Assembly (NCBI RefSeq): GCF_000513275.1
Contig: NZ_CBVJ010000044.1
Coordinates: 24,188-88,187, forward strand
Source: Paenibacillus gorillae
Lineage (GTDB): Bacteria; Bacillota; Bacilli; Paenibacillales; Paenibacillaceae
Length of the DNA stretch: 64,000 nt
Direction: 5' to 3'
Shown here piece after piece: positions 18,382-26,648 of the stretch (the first letter of the stretch is position 1; the number at the start of each line of letters is the position of its first letter). A program made the position numbers and the translations under genes. The notes beneath the pieces were generated by a model that saw only the letters and a list, made by a program, of their open reading frames with translations, made no database searches and was not told the origin of the DNA.

Positions 18382-19040
18382 TGACAGCAACCAAGAAACG
18401 CATCATCTTCTGCGACTTTGACGGTACCATTACGGTGAACGACAATATCATAGCTATCATCCGCCACTTCAACCCGCCGGGCTGGGAAGCGATCGCTACT
18501 AAAGTCATTGGTCAAGAAATTTCCATCCGCGACGGAGTCGGGCAAATGTTCCGGCTGCTGCCCTCTTCGATGCAGAAGGAAGTTGTGGAATTCGGCATTA
18601 CGAATGCCAAAATCCGCGAAGGCTTCGCTGATCTGCTGGCTTACTGCAAAGAAGCGGATATCGAGTTTTATGTGACCAGCGGCGGCATCGAGTTTTTCGT
18701 CTATCCGATTCTGGAGCCGTTTGGCATTCCACAGGATCATATCTATTGCAATGGCAGCGACTTCAGCGGCGAGCACATCGAAATTACATGGCCGCATCCT
18801 TGCGACGGCAACTGTACCAATGATTGCGGCATGTGCAAGACGACGATCATGCGCCGTTTCCCGGATAGCGATTACGAGCGAATTCTCATCGGAGACAGCG
18901 TTACCGATTTTGAAGGAGCAAAGCTGGCAGATACGGTATTCTCCCGTTCTATTCTGACTGAGAAATGCCGTGAGCTTGGCTTGCCGCACTTCGAATTTCA
19001 AGATTTTCATGACGTGATTAAGCAGTTGAAGCAAGCCTAG
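18381..19040 (+). CDS. mtnX: 2-hydroxy-3-keto-5-methylthiopentenyl-1-phosphate phosphatase
   Basis: This 219-residue HAD-family phosphatase acts directly after MtnW, removing the phosphate. Motif I is FCDFDGTIT near residue 10, motif II is YVTSGG, and motif IV is LIGDSVTDFEGAKLAD. The run of Cys/His around CDGNCTNDCGMCK is also typical of MtnX. The ATG shares its A with the mtnW stop codon, and GGGGAG lies 10 bases upstream. It overlaps mtnW, so the two are translated together. Confidence 0.95.
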   Translation: MTATKKRIIFCDFDGTITVNDNIIAIIRHFNPPGWEAIATKVIGQEISIRDGVGQMFRLLPSSMQKEVVEFGITNAKIREGFADLLAYCKEADIEFYVTSGGIEFFVYPILEPFGIPQDHIYCNGSDFSGEHIEITWPHPCDGNCTNDCGMCKTTIMRRFPDSDYERILIGDSVTDFEGAKLADTVFSRSILTEKCRELGLPHFEFQDFHDVIKQLKQA

Positions 19041-19045
19041 CATTC

Positions 19046-19068
19046 TGCCTCTCTGCAGCGGAGAGGCA
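19046..19068 (+). other. Intercistronic hairpin between mtnX and mtnB
   Basis: A perfect 8-base-pair stem TGCCTCTC/GAGAGGCA with a 7-base loop and no T run follows. It is unlikely to terminate; RNA processing or stability control is possible. Confidence 0.5.
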
Positions 19069-19109
19069 TACACATAGAGTTGGATTTCAGGAAGGACGGT
19101 CATTCTAAC

Positions 19110-19760
19110 ATGGCTTATCAGAACGTAACTTTGGAACAGAAGCAACAAGCATTCGCGGAGCTGCGCGACGTGAAGGGACTATTCGCTTCACGCGGCTGGT
19201 TTCCGGGTACAAGCGGCAATCTCTCCGTTCGAGTCGGCGACTTTGCGGCTGATGATTTTCAATTCGCTGTAACCGCCAGCGGCAAGGACAAAACCGTCCA
19301 TACGCCAGAGGATTATTTGATCGTTGATCAAAACGGCAAGCCGGTCGAAGCGACGATTCTGCGCCCTTCGGCTGAAACCCTTATTCATACAGAAATTTAC
19401 CGTTTGACGGGTGCAGGAGCTATTTTCCACATTCATTCCGTCTATAATAGCATCGTCTCCGAATGGTTCTGGGACCGCAAAGCGGTTCCGGTCAAAGCGG
19501 TAGAGCTGATTAAAGGGTTGAATATCTGGGAAGAAGACGCTGAAATCGACATTCCGATCGTTTCCAACTTCGCAGAAATTCCGCGAATCGTTCCGGAAGT
19601 GACGGAGCGTCTCAATGCGAAGATTCCCGGCATTCTGCTCCGCAACCACGGTATCTATGCTTGGGGCGCCAATGCGTTCGAAGCAAAACGCCACTTGGAA
19701 TCTTTCGAGTTCCTCTTTGAATACGTATACCGCCTAGAGCTTCTTAAAGGCAATAAATAA
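19110..19760 (+). CDS. mtnB: Methylthioribulose-1-phosphate dehydratase
   Basis: This is a 216-residue class II aldolase-like zinc enzyme of methionine salvage. Motifs are GWFPGTSGNLSVR near residue 30, PSAETLIHTEIYR, the zinc histidines in AIFHIHSVYN, and LRNHGIYAWG toward the end. It dehydrates methylthioribulose-1-phosphate, the step before MtnW. The ATG at 19110 gives a family-like length; a GGAAGG lies about 13 bases upstream. The dioxygenase gene mtnD, often next in Bacillus, is absent here. A strong terminator follows. Confidence 0.94.
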   Translation: MAYQNVTLEQKQQAFAELRDVKGLFASRGWFPGTSGNLSVRVGDFAADDFQFAVTASGKDKTVHTPEDYLIVDQNGKPVEATILRPSAETLIHTEIYRLTGAGAIFHIHSVYNSIVSEWFWDRKAVPVKAVELIKGLNIWEEDAEIDIPIVSNFAEIPRIVPEVTERLNAKIPGILLRNHGIYAWGANAFEAKRHLESFEFLFEYVYRLELLKGNK

Positions 19761-19762
19761 AA

Positions 19763-19805
19763 CGACTCGGCCCCTATCGCATTCCTGCGTTAGGGGCCGA
19801 GTTCG
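19763..19805 (+). terminator. Terminator after mtnB
   Basis: The stem is ACTCGGCCCCTA...TAGGGGCCGAGT, with an interior GCG/CGC-type loop region, followed by TCGTTCTT. It is positioned directly after the mtnB stop and so closes the pro-mtn cluster. Confidence 0.85.
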
Positions 19806-19906
19806 TTCTTTGCACGGCAGTGCTCCCTCCAATCAAAACATTCAACCATTGACCTTGACGCTGCGTTAATGTATATAGTGAAGGAAAGAAAAGGCGGTGA
19901 GCTGGA

Positions 19907-20893
19907 ATGAAAGTACATGTAGCGGCCAAACAGCTTGGCGTCACGCCTCGCGCATTGCGCTTTTACGAAGAAAAAGGGCTGCTGAAGCCGAGAAAAGAAG
20001 AAGAAAACGGCTACCGCGACTATAGCGAGGACAATATCAATCAGCTGCGCTGGATCATTGCACTGCGGGAGCTGGGTCTTCCCGTTACAGCCATCGGCAA
20101 AGTGCTCGAAGCCTTGGCTCTGGACGTCGAACAGACTGATCCGGCTGGCAGTGACAACTTTATTCGCCAAGCCGATGAGGTGCGGGCCGAGCTGTATGCC
20201 GAATGGATCGAGCAAGGACGGCGGCTGCAAGCGCTCGACAGATCGATAGCGGTCTGGCGTTCACAGCAGTCCGCCCCAGATCTTGAGGCAGCTGAATCAA
20301 GCACGCTGCAGCTCAAACAATCCCGAATCGAGCGGATGACCTGGAGCGACCGGTGGCATTATGATGAGCTGGCTCTTGTTCATGGCCAAGACGCTCCTCT
20401 CGCAGCGCTGGCCAGTGAGCTTACTCTAAAGCAATACGAAAACGCGCTGCTCCAAATTGTCGAATGGCTCGATCCCAGGCCGCAGGAGTCAGGTTTGGAG
20501 CTGGGGGCGGGAACTGGCAACCTGACAGCGCTCCTAATCGCTCAGGGAGCTGTTGTGACGGCTATAGAGCAATCACAGGAAATGCTCGCCGTGCTGCGCG
20601 CACGGCTTCCAGCAGCAGAGCCTCGTCTTGGCAATCTGCTCACGCTGCCGGTCTCTGGTCCCTCTTACCGCTTCATCGCCTCCAGCTTCGCTTTCCGCCA
20701 TCTGGAGCCTAATCAGCTGCTTCTTGCCCTAATAGAAGCCGACCGCGTTCTGCTGCCCGCAGGGAGACTCGCCATAGCCGACCGCCACGATACAGTCTCC
20801 CCGCTTCGACGCTGGCTGGAAGAGCATAACTACTCCATCGTTACCGAAATATTGGATGGCGGCCTTATGCTGTTATACGCAGTAAAACCCTAG
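19907..20893 (+). CDS. MerR-family regulator fused to a SAM-dependent methyltransferase
   Basis: This is a single 328-residue protein with two modules. Residues 1-70 are a MerR winged helix (MKVHVAAKQLGVTPRALRFY, EEKGLLKP, GYRDYSEDNINQLRWI), then a helical linker to about 130. Residues about 180-328 form a class I methyltransferase: LELGAGTGNLTALLIAQGA is the SAM-binding motif I, AIEQSQEML the acidic loop, and ADRVLLPAGRLAIADR motif III. MerR proteins usually sense a ligand or metal with a small C-terminal domain, so here SAM or a methyl acceptor could be the signal (inference). It is transcribed alone between the mtnB terminator and a stem-loop. The methylation target is unknown. Confidence 0.9.
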   Translation: MKVHVAAKQLGVTPRALRFYEEKGLLKPRKEEENGYRDYSEDNINQLRWIIALRELGLPVTAIGKVLEALALDVEQTDPAGSDNFIRQADEVRAELYAEWIEQGRRLQALDRSIAVWRSQQSAPDLEAAESSTLQLKQSRIERMTWSDRWHYDELALVHGQDAPLAALASELTLKQYENALLQIVEWLDPRPQESGLELGAGTGNLTALLIAQGAVVTAIEQSQEMLAVLRARLPAAEPRLGNLLTLPVSGPSYRFIASSFAFRHLEPNQLLLALIEADRVLLPAGRLAIADRHDTVSPLRRWLEEHNYSIVTEILDGGLMLLYAVKP

Positions 20894-20916
20894 CCAATAG
20901 GCCAGGGCTTTACTGC
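20879..20916. terminator. Stem-loop between two convergent genes
   Basis: A near-perfect stem GCAGTAAA/TTTACTGC continues as CCCT/AGGG and GCC/GGC around a 4-base loop. It overlaps the MerR-methyltransferase stop codon and faces the convergent DnaD-domain gene. There is no strong T run, so termination efficiency is uncertain. Confidence 0.5.
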
Positions 20917-20947
20917 AGTGTTACTATTATACTTGTGTTGATTATTA

Positions 20948-21628
20948 CTAACCGCGACCGCCTCTGAATTTCTGGGTGAACGCTCTCGCCTCATCCACAT
21001 TCGTTACGCGATTACGGCCCCATTCGAACAAAATCCGGTCTATATAGCGTAAGTTAAGCTTGCCCGCAAAAACGGCTTCCTTCAGGGCAAAGCGGATTAG
21101 CTCGTCCGGATACCGGTCCTGATCGAGCCAAGTGCTGATCGTCTCGCATTCCATCGGCGACAGCAGCCGTCCGAATTCCTGCTCATAGACGGAGAACAAA
21201 TTTTTCGGATCAACAGACCGCTTTGGCGTCTTGCGCTCCGCCCGTCTCGTGTCCCGCTTCTCGCCTGCAGCCCATTCCGCTGCCTTCAGCAGCCAGCCGC
21301 TCCAGTTGTATTGCTCGGATTGAATGCCGGTCTCCGCATCGATCTGATCGTCGATTGCCAGAAACCCTTCCTTCATCAATTTCCCCAAATGCTGCTCCGC
21401 CTTCTGACCCGTTATGCCAAGCCTGTCAGCGAGTTGGACAGGTGTCGGGAATTCGATGCCTTCATTGTCCCTGAACAGCATCAGCTGAAGAAGAAGCATC
21501 GCCTCCGTGTCGGACAGTCCCAACTGGCGATAGGAACGCAGCAAAAGCGCCGACACCTGAATGCCGCCTTCATTCAATACGGCAGCCATTCCCCTCGAGT
21601 ACGCTTTCCACATATCGTCATTGCTCAC
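20948..21628 (-). CDS. dnaD: DnaD-domain replication protein
   Basis: This protein of about 226 residues has a winged-helix N-terminal domain (LLLRSYRQLGLSDTEAMLLLQ, then PTPVQLADRLGIT..AEQHLGKLMKEGFL) and a C-terminal DnaD/DnaB-like helical domain (LFSVYEQEFGRLLSPMECETI, then ELIRFALKEAVFAGKLNLRYIDRILFEW). That is the arrangement of Bacillus DnaD, a primosome protein that remodels DNA and helps load the replicative helicase. I start at GTG 21628, behind GAGAGG; ATG 21613 is an alternative. In Bacillus dnaD sits beside nth, which here is about 19 kb away on the same strand. Confidence 0.88.
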   Translation of the reverse strand: MSNDDMWKAYSRGMAAVLNEGGIQVSALLLRSYRQLGLSDTEAMLLLQLMLFRDNEGIEFPTPVQLADRLGITGQKAEQHLGKLMKEGFLAIDDQIDAETGIQSEQYNWSGWLLKAAEWAAGEKRDTRRAERKTPKRSVDPKNLFSVYEQEFGRLLSPMECETISTWLDQDRYPDELIRFALKEAVFAGKLNLRYIDRILFEWGRNRVTNVDEARAFTQKFRGGRG

Positions 21629-21650
21629 TGTCCTCAGATCCTCTCTATTC

Positions 21651-22859
21651 CTATACTGTTGCTTGCACGATCCGGTACGTGTCACGCGCAATGATCAGCT
21701 CTTCATTCGTCGGAACGACCAGAACCTTGATGCGCGAGCTATCTGTCGAGATGTAACGGGGATGCTTGCTCCGTTCTGCATTGCGGTTTTCATCCAACTC
21801 TACGCCAAGGAACGTTAGACCTTCACAAACCGCCTTCCGCAATACAGCGGAATTCTCGCCTACACCTGCAGTGAAAATCAGCGTATCCAAGCCATTCATA
21901 GCCGCAGCGTAAGCTCCGATATATTTGCGCATGCGATATGTGTACATGTCAAAAGCAAGCTGGGCGTTACGATCGCCGTCTGCTATAGCCTCCTGCACCT
22001 CGCGCATGTCGCTGCTGACGCCCGAAATCGCCAGCATGCCGCTATGCTTGTTCAACATGGAATTCACTTCGTTCAGCGTCAGCTCTTCCTTATTCATAAC
22101 ATAAGGAACGATAGCCGGATCAAGGTCGCCGCTTCGTGTGCCCATCATCAGACCTTCAAGCGGTGTCATCCCCATGCTTGTATCGAATGATTTGCCGTCT
22201 TTAATAGCCGTACAGCTTGCGCCGTTGCCGATATGACAGGATACGATCTTAAGCGATTCAAGCGGTGCACCAAGAAACTCGGCAGCCTGCTCGCTTACAT
22301 ACTGATGCGATGTGCCGTGGAAGCCGTAACGGCGCACTTTATGGCGGCGATACAGCACCTTCGGAATCGGGTACAGATACGATGTTTCCGGCATCGTCTG
22401 ATGGAAGGCCGTATCGAAGACAACGACCTGCGGGATATTCGGCATATTCGTCTCCACTGCCAAAATCCCCATCATATGAGCCGGATTGTGAAGCGGCGCC
22501 AGATCGAACAGCTTGCGGATCTCCAGCTTCACTTCATTTGTAACGAGTACGGAAGATTTGAACACTTCGCCTCCGTGTACAACGCGATGGCCTACAGCCT
22601 GAATCTCGCTCATCGATTTGAGTGCGCCGTATTCCGGATGCATAAGAGCCGCCAGCACTTTTTTAACCGCGGAGACATGGTCCAGAATTTCATCAACAGT
22701 GCGTACCTCCGGCTTGTCAGCCGGCTCATGCGTCACAATGGAGGAGTCCATTCCGATTCGCTCGACACGGCCGCTTGCCAGTACCGATTCATCTTCCATA
22801 TTGTACAGCTGATATTTCAACGAGGAGCTCCCGGCATTAATTACGAGTACTTTCATCAT
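21651..22859 (-). CDS. ackA: Acetate kinase
   Basis: This 402-residue enzyme converts acetyl phosphate and ADP to acetate and ATP, or the reverse. It carries VLVINAGSSSLKYQLYNM at the N-terminus, VGHRVVHGGEVF, FDTAFHQTMPE, RYGFHGTSHQYV, SCHIGNGASCTAI with SFDTSMGMTPLEGLMMGTR, and FTAGVGENSAVLR. The length is normal. Its start overlaps the stop of the hbd gene (ATGA), which suggests translational coupling of acetate and butyrate/hydroxybutyrate-type metabolism. A second ATG follows immediately. Confidence 0.97.
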   Translation of the reverse strand: MMKVLVINAGSSSLKYQLYNMEDESVLASGRVERIGMDSSIVTHEPADKPEVRTVDEILDHVSAVKKVLAALMHPEYGALKSMSEIQAVGHRVVHGGEVFKSSVLVTNEVKLEIRKLFDLAPLHNPAHMMGILAVETNMPNIPQVVVFDTAFHQTMPETSYLYPIPKVLYRRHKVRRYGFHGTSHQYVSEQAAEFLGAPLESLKIVSCHIGNGASCTAIKDGKSFDTSMGMTPLEGLMMGTRSGDLDPAIVPYVMNKEELTLNEVNSMLNKHSGMLAISGVSSDMREVQEAIADGDRNAQLAFDMYTYRMRKYIGAYAAAMNGLDTLIFTAGVGENSAVLRKAVCEGLTFLGVELDENRNAERSKHPRYISTDSSRIKVLVVPTNEELIIARDTYRIVQATV

Positions 22860-23733
22860 AGCAGTCGGTCTCCATCCTTATCGTATTTGAAAAAGCCTAC
22901 GCCTGATTTAGCGCCCAGATGTCCTGCGCGGACCATTTTCTTCAGCACGATGGACGGACGGTATTTCAGCTCGCCGTATTCGCGGAACATGCGCTCAAGC
23001 GCTGCCAGCACCGAATCGAGACCGAAACGGTCAGCCATTTCGAACGGTCCGTGCTGGAAGGAATAACCGATGCGCATCGCGCTGTCGATATCCTCTGCTG
23101 AGGCGACCCCTTCTTCCAGAACGTGAAGCGCTTCATTGATGAAGAGGCAGATCAGTCTGGAGGTGACGAAACCTGGTGACTCAAATACCATAACGCCATT
23201 TTTTGTTAATAACGTTCTCCACGAAAAAACTTTGTACGGGCAAACGTATCCTCAGAAGTTTTCAATCCACGTACAATCTCAACCATATTGATCTTGAATA
23301 CCGGATATATGAAATGCAAGCCAATGACCCGTTCCGGGCGGCTGGCTACGCTTGCGAGCTCCGTCAAACTGAGCGTTGATGTGTTGCTGGCCAGAATGAC
23401 ATCAGGACCGCAAATGCGGTCAAGCTGTTCAAACACCGCTTTTTTGCTATCCAAGTCTTCTGTAATGGTCTCGATGACCAGCTCGCAATCCGTTAAGCCG
23501 TCGTAGCTCTCGCCAAACTGGATACGATTGAAGATGGACTTTTTCTCCGCTTGTGTGAGGGCCCATTTCTCGATCTGCTTGTCCAAGCTTAGTTCGATCA
23601 TTTCCTTGCCGTATATTAATCGTTCGGATGATATTTCGATCAGGTAAACATCCAACCCGTTTGATGCGAGCATCTCGGCAATGCCTTGGCCCATTGTGCC
23701 GGCACCGATTACTCCAACTTTTTTAATTGACAT
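22856..23733 (-). pseudogene. hbd: 3-hydroxybutyryl-CoA dehydrogenase, two frameshifts
   Basis: The N-terminal 3-hydroxyacyl-CoA dehydrogenase half (23206-23733) has KVGVIGAGTMGQGIAEMLA, LASNTSTLSLTELA and VIGLHFIYPV. The C-terminal half (22856-23191) continues with ESPGFVTSRLICLFINEAL and GPFEMADRFGLD. They are separated by two +1 shifts in runs of six: A6 at 23224-23229 and T6 at 23199-23204 (plus strand). Removing one base from each gives an unbroken 291-residue protein of normal length. The enzyme would oxidise or reduce 3-hydroxybutyryl-CoA with NAD(P). It overlaps ackA. Two run-length errors 35 bases apart point to sequencing artefact over decay. Confidence 0.88.
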
Positions 23734-23753
23734 AGTTCTCTCCTTGTTTGGCT

Positions 23754-23822
23754 TTATCCTCTCGCAGCTGCTTTCGTCCGCAGCTGTGGGGTAGCCTTTA
23801 TCTTCATCTTCTTTCCCGGCAT
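23754..23822 (-). CDS. Possible 22-residue basic peptide upstream of hbd
   Basis: ATG 23822 has AAAGGTGG 7 bases upstream and opens a 22-codon frame with nine Lys/Arg residues and no acidic ones, stopping about 20 bases before hbd. An in-frame upstream ATG overlaps the ribosome site. The good spacing suggests it is translated, perhaps as a leader peptide. No function is claimed. Confidence 0.35.
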   Translation of the reverse strand: MPGKKMKIKATPQLRTKAAARG

Positions 23823-23904
23823 ATATATGCCACCTTTCATTATAACGAATTTTAGTAAAAAAAGAAGGCAGACGGGGCGTCTGCCTTCAAATTGTTGAAA
23901 ATAG

Positions 23905-25402
23905 TTACGCGCTTTGCGACAGTTTGGTGAGCAAGCTCCGGAAATCGTCACCGCTTATCGTTTCTTCACGTATAACCACATCTAACGCATCAACAAAAAC
24001 CTGCCGTTTAGCTGTTAGCATTTCCTTCGTACGGGCCATCAACTCGTCCAGAATCGAGCGGTTAACTTTCGCCCAGCTTTCCGGCGTCATCATCTGTGCA
24101 TCGATAATGCCAAGCTCCGTCAAGCCCGATTCCACAAGCGTCCGCACAATGCTCATGGCCTGTTCGAAATCGTTACGAGAACCCGTGCTTCGTCCGCCGT
24201 AAAAAATCTCTTCCGCGGCAGCCCCGCCTAGGGCGATCATAATTTGACTGTCCAAAAAATCTCGCGTATACAAATATTTATCCTGCTGCGGATTATGCCT
24301 TACATAGCCAAGCGCCTGTCCGCGCGGCGACAATGCCACCTGCGATACGCTGCCCGGGCGTACAAGCTCCGCTGCAATGGCATGTCCAAGCTCATGCAGG
24401 GCGACGCGCTCACGCTCTTCTTTTGTCGCTTCGCGGTCGGTCTTCTCGCCCATCATCACCTTATCGATCGCCATCGCCAAGTGCTGCTCGCCAATAAGCG
24501 CGCTGTCTTCGCGCATCGCATAGATCGCGCCTTCATTCATGACGCTCTCCAGCTGCGCGCCAGAAAATCCGAAGGATTCGGAAGCTATGCGCTCCAGATC
24601 AATAGCCGAATCAAGCGGCTTGTTCGCTGCGTGCAGCTTCAGAATATGAAGCCGGCCTTTCTTATCTGGCAGCTCTACGCCGATATGGCGGTCGAACCGG
24701 CCCGGGCGAAGCAAAGCGCTGTCAAGCATTTCCTTGCGGTTCGTTGCAGCGATAATTAAAATGCGCGGCGCTTCATCCGAACGAATACCGTCCATTTCTG
24801 TTAGCAGCTGATTCAGCGTCTGATCATACTCACGATGCTGCCCGCCATCCCGTTTACCGCCGATAACGTCGATCTCATCGATAAAGATTACGGCATTGCT
24901 TTTGCCTGCATTTTTTCGCCTTCTGACGCGCTTCTTTGAACATGTCGCGGATACGCCCAGCACCGACACCAACATACATTTCAACAAATTCACTGCCGGA
25001 AGCAGCCAGATAGATAGAATCCGTATACGTAGCCGCCGCTTTCGCCATCAGCGTCTTGCCTGTTCCGGGAGGACCCGTCAGCAATATGCCCTTCATTGGA
25101 CGAATGCCCAGCTTCTTAATTTCCTCATGCTTAACCAGGAAGTCAAGCGCCTCGATCAGCTCCGATTTGGCGCGTTCCTGTCCGCCGATCTGTTCAAAGC
25201 TCATCGTAGACTTGGAAAGTTCCATTCTTTGCTTACCGCCCTGTGCGGCAGCCATACGGCCTCGTCCCCGATAAGCAAACGCAACGCCCGCTGCCAAAGC
25301 AGCGAGCAGCAAGAAAGGCATCACATTAACACCTGCTACAATCAAGAACACCAGCAGCACAGGCACAAAACCTATTAGCAGCTCCATCCAATATTTACGC
25401 AT
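23905..25402 (-). pseudogene. Short FtsH-like membrane AAA+ metalloprotease, one frameshift
   Basis: The reconstructed length is 498 residues, against about 640-680 for FtsH. Two hydrophobic segments (about 8-25 and 28-45) lie side by side without the usual extracytoplasmic domain. The AAA module has Walker A GPPGTGKT (110-117), the pore motif EMYVGVGAGRIRD, Walker B AVIFIDEID, and second-region-of-homology ATNRKEMLDSALLRPGRFDR. The protease has HELGH (about 336-340) and the later RNDFEQAMSIVR with the third zinc ligand. One extra base in the T6 run 24911-24916 (A6 in the gene) splits it after Lys164; removing it restores the frame. It is preceded by a membrane-protein gene that overlaps its start. 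Probable role: membrane-protein quality control. Confidence 0.88.
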
Positions 25403-25940
25403 GAGCGGACACCTCCAGCATCACTGGCGTACGAGGCAATACGACATACTTACGGTTGGCGCCGTCCATAATCGTAATATAGACGTTATTTTCATCCATC
25501 TCCGTATTCGTAGTTATACCTGCGTGCTCCTCTGAAATCCGGTTCATCGCTTTCGGAATATCCGAGTATGCCTTCGTCTCCATCGCCTGCGCGACGTCAA
25601 ACAGAACGGTCGACCACAATTTGTCCAGCTTGTCATTCGATTTCGCATTATCTATATTCAGCTTTAGCTCCTTGCTGCCGATTACGTCTTTTCCATTCTG
25701 CTGTATGGCATCATATACCTGCTTCAAGCTGGCATCCGGTTTGAGCGTCAACGAGATCGATACGCGATCCCGGTCGATAACTGGCGCTTGCGCCGATTCA
25801 ATGCCCGCTACACCTTGAACCGCTTTATCCAGTGGCGCTTCCAATGCAACTTTATTATAGAGCAGCCAGCCCCCGAACAAGACGAGTGCGGTAGCCGCAG
25901 CAGTAAGCAATACGGGAATGATTTTAATTTTATGCAACAA
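25395..25940 (-). CDS. Single-pass membrane protein coupled to the FtsH-like gene
   Basis: From a TTG at 25940 (GGGGG 8 bases upstream) the protein is about 181 residues. One membrane segment (about 5-27, IIPVLLTAAATALVLFGGWL) precedes a roughly 150-residue domain predicted to lie outside the membrane, with a beta-like ending VYITIMDGANRKYVVLPRTP. I know no family for it. Its stop overlaps the FtsH-like start by 8 bases. Because that protease lacks the extracytoplasmic domain that FtsH has between its two membrane segments, this protein may supply an equivalent part in trans (inference). A frame extends upstream to 26012 but without ribosome site. Confidence 0.75.
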   Translation of the reverse strand: MLHKIKIIPVLLTAAATALVLFGGWLLYNKVALEAPLDKAVQGVAGIESAQAPVIDRDRVSISLTLKPDASLKQVYDAIQQNGKDVIGSKELKLNIDNAKSNDKLDKLWSTVLFDVAQAMETKAYSDIPKAMNRISEEHAGITTNTEMDENNVYITIMDGANRKYVVLPRTPVMLEVSAHA

Positions 25941-26057
25941 TGAAAAATCCCCCTTCCAACGCAATATGTTATACGACGCGTATATCATTTCTGCTATACG
26001 AAAGTATATCATGGTTTGACGTTGATTAGGGGGTGTAAAAACAGGAAACAGACCCTG

Positions 26058-26648
26058 CTAGGCGGAAATCCGCGCTGGCAATCGGTACTCCGTTAGGAAT
26101 GATCCGTCACGAAAACGGTAAAATTCATAGTAATATTTCGTTGTATGCTCCTCGCGGGAAAAGTAAATCTCCCAGACAGGCTCGCCATTTAGCATACCCG
26201 GCTGCATTCGCTTGATTTCGGCATCTGGCTTGGCCTGCAGAAAGCTTTCTCTAATCGCATCTTTACTTGCCGCTTCCGAGGCTTTAATGATTAACGGCGG
26301 TACTGCATCCGTTTTAACCGAGCCCTCCGCTGCACCATTGCCGGCCCCAGCCTCTGATTTTTCTGGAACAGCCATCCATACGTACACATCAGTATCCGTT
26401 TCGTCTGTCCCTTCAACGACCCAATATGCTTGATCCCAGACATGCTTCGTTGCTTTCGTCACACTCTTCAACTGGGCAGCTTCGACTACCTCTTTGCGAA
26501 TCGAAGCTTCTTGCGACCAGTAAGGAAGCTGGACCGAACGATAATAAATAAATATCGCAACAAGCAGTGCAAGTATGAGCAGACTGGAGAGAGTCAGCCA
26601 CCGCTTGGCCGACATGAACGGCTTACGTTTTTTCGTTACGGCTCTCAT
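26058..26648 (-). CDS. tseB: TseB/YpmB-like cell-wall elongation regulator
   Basis: This 196-residue protein has one membrane anchor near residues 17-37 (LTLSSLLILALLVAIFIYY) and an outside domain. The pattern WSQEASIRKEVVEAAQ and the C-terminal GEPVWEIYFS..TKYYYEFYRFRDGSFLTEYRL match YpmB/TseB (DUF5590, PepSY-like). In Bacillus, TseB influences the penicillin-binding protein PBP2A. A linker rich in Gly/Ala/Glu is longer than usual. It begins right at the end of mtaD, with a weak ribosome site, so translation may depend on mtaD. In Bacillus ypmB lies near dinG, as it does here. Confidence 0.82.
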   Translation of the reverse strand: MRAVTKKRKPFMSAKRWLTLSSLLILALLVAIFIYYRSVQLPYWSQEASIRKEVVEAAQLKSVTKATKHVWDQAYWVVEGTDETDTDVYVWMAVPEKSEAGAGNGAAEGSVKTDAVPPLIIKASEAASKDAIRESFLQAKPDAEIKRMQPGMLNGEPVWEIYFSREEHTTKYYYEFYRFRDGSFLTEYRLPARISA

